The translations under genes were made by a program, and so were the position numbers. From the NCBI RefSeq assembly GCF_947494055.1, contig NZ_CANLTR010000004.1, positions 124,001 through 188,000 of the forward strand: a DNA stretch of 64,000 nt. The letters are read 5' to 3'. Below, one piece after another: positions 61,435 through 64,000 of the stretch; the first letter of the stretch is position 1, and the number at the start of each line of letters is the position of its first letter. Under the pieces are notes generated by a model, which made no database searches, had not been told where the DNA came from, and saw only the letters and a list, made by a program, of their open reading frames with translations. This DNA comes from an uncultured Jannaschia sp. (GTDB taxonomy: Bacteria; Pseudomonadota; Alphaproteobacteria; Rhodobacterales; Rhodobacteraceae).

Positions 61435-62475
61435 ATGAAGCTTCTGGTGACGGGCGGCGCGGGGTTCATCGGTTCCGCCGTGGTGCGGCAGGCGGTGCGC
61501 GCGGGGATGGAGGTCGTCAATCTCGATGCGCTGACCTACGCAGCGTGTCTCGAAAACGTGGCCGAGGTCGCAGACGCGCCGAATTACGCCTTCGTTCAGG
61601 CCGACATCACCGACCGCGCGGCGCTCGACGCGGCTTTCGCCGAACATGTGCCCGACGCGGTGATGCACCTTGCCGCCGAGAGCCACGTGGACCGCTCTAT
61701 CGACGGGCCGGGCGCCTTCATCGAGACCAACGTGACGGGCACCTACAGCATGCTGGAGGCGGCACGTGCACACTGGACCCGGGCGGGCAAACCCGAAGGC
61801 TTTCGCTTCCACCACATCTCCACCGACGAGGTGTTCGGCTCGCTCGGGCCGACGGGGCAATTCACGGAAGCGACGCCCTACGATCCCCGGAGCCCCTATT
61901 CGGCGTCCAAGGCCGCCAGCGACCACCTCGTGCGCGCCTGGCACGAGACCTACGGCCTGCCGATCCTGCTGACGAACTGCTCGAACAATTACGGCCCGTT
62001 CCACTTCCCCGAGAAGCTGATCCCCGTGGTGATCCTGAACGCGCTGCACCGCCGGCCGATCCCGGTCTACGGCGCGGGCGAGAACGTGCGCGACTGGCTT
62101 TACGTGGAGGACCACGCCGACGCGCTGCTGACGGTGCTGCGGCGGGGCGAGGTCGGGCGGAACTACAATATCGGCGGCGAGAACGAGGCACGCAACATCG
62201 ACCTCGTCCGCACCATCTGCGGTATCCTCGACGAGCTGCGCCCTGACGGCGCGCCGCATGCCGATCTGATCGAGTTCGTGACCGACCGGCCCGGGCACGA
62301 CGCGCGCTACGCCATCGACCCGTCGCGGATGCGGGAGGAATTGGACTGGCGCCCCTCGGTGACGCTTGAGGAGGGGCTGGCGCGGACCGTGCGCTGGTAT
62401 CTCGACAACGAGGCCTGGTGGCGGCCGCTCCTCGACCGCGAAGGGGTCGGCGCGCGGCTCGGGAAGGCGTCGTGA
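61435..62475 (+). CDS. rfbB: dTDP-glucose 4,6-dehydratase
   Basis: 346 residues with a GGAAGGA ribosome-binding site. Extended SDR: NAD-binding [42 protein letters not shown], catalytic [12 protein letters not shown] (Thr-Asp-Glu) and [22 protein letters not shown] (YxxxK). It makes dTDP-4-keto-6-deoxyglucose. The stop overlaps the rfbD GTG. Confidence 0.97.
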   Translation: MKLLVTGGAGFIGSAVVRQAVRAGMEVVNLDALTYAACLENVAEVADAPNYAFVQADITDRAALDAAFAEHVPDAVMHLAAESHVDRSIDGPGAFIETNVTGTYSMLEAARAHWTRAGKPEGFRFHHISTDEVFGSLGPTGQFTEATPYDPRSPYSASKAASDHLVRAWHETYGLPILLTNCSNNYGPFHFPEKLIPVVILNALHRRPIPVYGAGENVRDWLYVEDHADALLTVLRRGEVGRNYNIGGENEARNIDLVRTICGILDELRPDGAPHADLIEFVTDRPGHDARYAIDPSRMREELDWRPSVTLEEGLARTVRWYLDNEAWWRPLLDREGVGARLGKAS

Positions 62476-63320
62476 CCGTCCTCGTCTTCGGCCGCACCGG
62501 ACAGGTCGCGCGGGAATTGGCGCGGGCTTCGGAAGACGTGACCTGCCTCGGGCGGGGGGAGGCCGACCTGTCCGTGCCGGGCGCGTGTGCCGCCGCGATC
62601 GAGCGCACGGCCCCGCGCGCGGTGATCAACGCCGCCGCATGGACCGACGTGGACGGGGCCGAGACCTCGGAGGCGGAGGCGACGCGTATCAACGGCGATG
62701 CGCCGGGCGAGATGGCGCGGGCCTGCGCCACGGCGGGCATCCCGTTCGTCCACATTTCCACGGACTACGTCTTCGACGGCAGTGGCGAGACGCCTTGGGC
62801 CCCCGGCGACCCCACCGGCCCGCTCGGCGCCTACGGTCGCTCCAAGCTCGCGGGCGAGGACGCGGTGCGGGAGGCCGGAGGGCAATTCGCGATCTTGCGG
62901 ACGAGCTGGGTCGTCTCCGCGCACGGCCGCAACTTCGTGACGACCATGCTGCGCCTCGGGGCGGAACGCGACGCGCTGAACATCGTGGCGGACCAGATCG
63001 GCGGGCCGACCCCGGCGCGCGACATCGCCGGAACCTGCCTCACGCTCGCCAGGAGCCTGAGCGCCGGTGGCTCGTCCGGCACCTACCATTTCGCGGGCGC
63101 ACCCGACGTGAGCTGGGCCGGCTTCGCAGACGCGATCTTCGACGCCGCCGGACTCGATTGCGTGGTGACACCGATCCCGTCCTCGGACTACCCAACGCCT
63201 GCTCGACGGCCCCTGAACTCGCGGCTCGATTGCGCGTCGCTTCGTAGCGACCACGGTATCGACCGTCCCGACTGGCGGAAAGGCCTCGCCGTGATCCTCT
63301 CGGATCTGCGTCGGGGATAG
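62472..63320 (+). CDS. rfbD: dTDP-4-dehydrorhamnose reductase
   Basis: 282 residues from a GTG overlapping rfbB. Atypical [68 protein letters not shown] (YxxxK), [22 protein letters not shown]. Final step to dTDP-L-rhamnose. rfbA (thymidylyltransferase) is not in the window, though it usually accompanies these genes. Confidence 0.96.
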   Translation: MTVLVFGRTGQVARELARASEDVTCLGRGEADLSVPGACAAAIERTAPRAVINAAAWTDVDGAETSEAEATRINGDAPGEMARACATAGIPFVHISTDYVFDGSGETPWAPGDPTGPLGAYGRSKLAGEDAVREAGGQFAILRTSWVVSAHGRNFVTTMLRLGAERDALNIVADQIGGPTPARDIAGTCLTLARSLSAGGSSGTYHFAGAPDVSWAGFADAIFDAAGLDCVVTPIPSSDYPTPARRPLNSRLDCASLRSDHGIDRPDWRKGLAVILSDLRRG

Positions 63321-63342
63321 AGACAGCGCGTTCGCGCCGCGT

Positions 63343-64000
63343 CTAGCCGATCGTCTCAATGTTGAGGTTGGTGTCGATGTAGCTCTGCGAGACGAGCGGA
63401 TTGCTCGGCCGCATGAAGCAGAGCAGGTGTCCGTCCTCGGGGACGATGAACCGGCCGAGATCGACCTCCAGCCGCGACCAGTGGTCGCCCACCTCCACCC
63501 CGTTCAGCCCGTGCACGAGAATGCGCGTCGTCTGCGCGTCGCTTGCCCAGACCTCGCCCGCCGGGCCGTGCTGCAGGTACATGCGGAAGTCGAACTGGCC
63601 GATATCGTTGGACGTGCCGCGGTAGGTGCCCGTCAGGCGCGAAAGCTCGCGTCCCTTCTCCACGAAGGGCCCGACATATTTCCAGTCCAGGTCCGGCTCC
63701 GCCCCGAAGCCCCCGCTCGCGGTGTAGGTCTCGGTATCGGCGCCGGAGAAGGTCGAGAACCGGACCCAGCGATTGTTCGTGTAGCACGTCCAGCGACCGC
63801 GAATCGTGTCGGCGCGCTTCTGGCGGAAGCCGGACGGGAAGGAGACGGCGCCGGAAGCCGGATCCACGCGCAGCGCGGTGTTCCAGGCTGCCCCGTTCGC
63901 GCTGACCTTGATCGCGAAGCCGTCCGGCCCGACGCATCCCATCTCGGCGCGTCCCGAGTAGCCGGACTGGAACAGCAGGCTCGCCGTGTCGCGTTCCGCG
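63343..64000 (-). CDS. DUF2793-type phage/GTA-like structural protein, 3' part (truncated by window edge)
   Basis: About 219 residues of a frame open through the right edge. The segment TASLLFQSGYSGRAEMG, VGPDGFAIKVSANGAAW and LRVDPASGAVSFPSGF is the conserved hallmark found in DUF2793-type tail proteins of alphaproteobacterial prophages and gene-transfer-agent-like loci. The C-terminal ~150 residues are a beta-rich module (DWKYVGPFVEKGRELSRLTG, LVHGLNGVEVGDHWSRLEVDLGRF). An internal ATG at 63942 is not the true start. Confidence 0.8.
   Translation of the reverse strand, partial: AERDTASLLFQSGYSGRAEMGCVGPDGFAIKVSANGAAWNTALRVDPASGAVSFPSGFRQKRADTIRGRWTCYTNNRWVRFSTFSGADTETYTASGGFGAEPDLDWKYVGPFVEKGRELSRLTGTYRGTSNDIGQFDFRMYLQHGPAGEVWASDAQTTRILVHGLNGVEVGDHWSRLEVDLGRFIVPEDGHLLCFMRPSNPLVSQSYIDTNLNIETIG

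Noticed and set aside
1-64000. CRISPR array or insertion sequence
   Set aside because: No regularly spaced direct repeats and no transposase-like frame were found; the only tandem repeat is the short 9-bp one at 57.6 kb.

Overview
The window is GC-rich chromosomal DNA of an alphaproteobacterium. It most resembles a marine Rhodobacteraceae (Roseobacter-group) genome: gene-dense, with many ATGA/GTGA stop-start overlaps, GlcDEF, the DUF599 protein, YchF and a DUF2793-type tail protein. The genus cannot be fixed from the sequence alone.

1-15.4 kb is the right part of a tailed-phage prophage. It runs from minor tail proteins and a J-like tail-tip protein through small tail proteins and two large fibre/spike proteins (one with PKD and beta-helix regions). 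A lysis cassette follows (amidase endolysin with a C-terminal membrane anchor, holin-like protein, and an overlapping inner/outer spanin pair). The late genes end in a strong terminator at 12.66 kb. Small accessory genes of lower GC come next, and the element appears to stop at the 3' end of a tRNA-Ser(GCT) gene.

15.5-24.6 kb is housekeeping: L,D-transpeptidase, YchF, a Pmp3-type membrane peptide, TrpA, a DUF599 membrane protein, glycolate oxidase GlcDEF and a TPR protein. After tRNA-Leu(TAA) comes a compact unit of acetate kinase, phosphoketolase and a CYP152-type fatty-acid peroxygenase. It is followed directly by a decayed malonyl-CoA synthetase (MatB-like) fragment.

30.3-48.9 kb is an assimilatory nitrogen region. 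It holds a nitrate ABC transporter (NrtA, NrtB and a fused NrtC-NrtD ATPase), a GAF-only protein, nitrite reductase NirBD, nitrate reductase NasA, a TrpD2-like protein, siroheme synthase CysG, a formate/nitrite channel, a PP2C phosphatase-kinase fusion, cyanase, and the NasT/NasS antitermination pair. Leaders before nrtA and cysG each carry ANTAR-type hairpins followed by an intrinsic terminator. A third leader, before the channel gene, has two hexaloop hairpins with A at position 1 and G at position 4 but no clear terminator. NasT probably acts at all three, placing transport, reduction, cofactor synthesis and nitrite uptake under one RNA-level switch.

49.2-58.9 kb is a second ANTAR-controlled locus. 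It starts with a leader terminator, then an AmiC-like sensor and an AmiR-like antiterminator. A Dpp-type ABC transporter, an acetamidase/formamidase, a fused DppD-DppF ATPase and an M14-like metallopeptidase follow, nearly all with overlapping stops and starts. This looks like a self-contained amide- or peptide-nitrogen scavenging operon back to back with nasTS.

58.9-64 kb holds UbiG, prolyl iminopeptidase, the dTDP-rhamnose genes rfbC-rfbB-rfbD (no rfbA in view) and the 3' part of a DUF2793-type phage/GTA-like structural gene that runs off the right edge.
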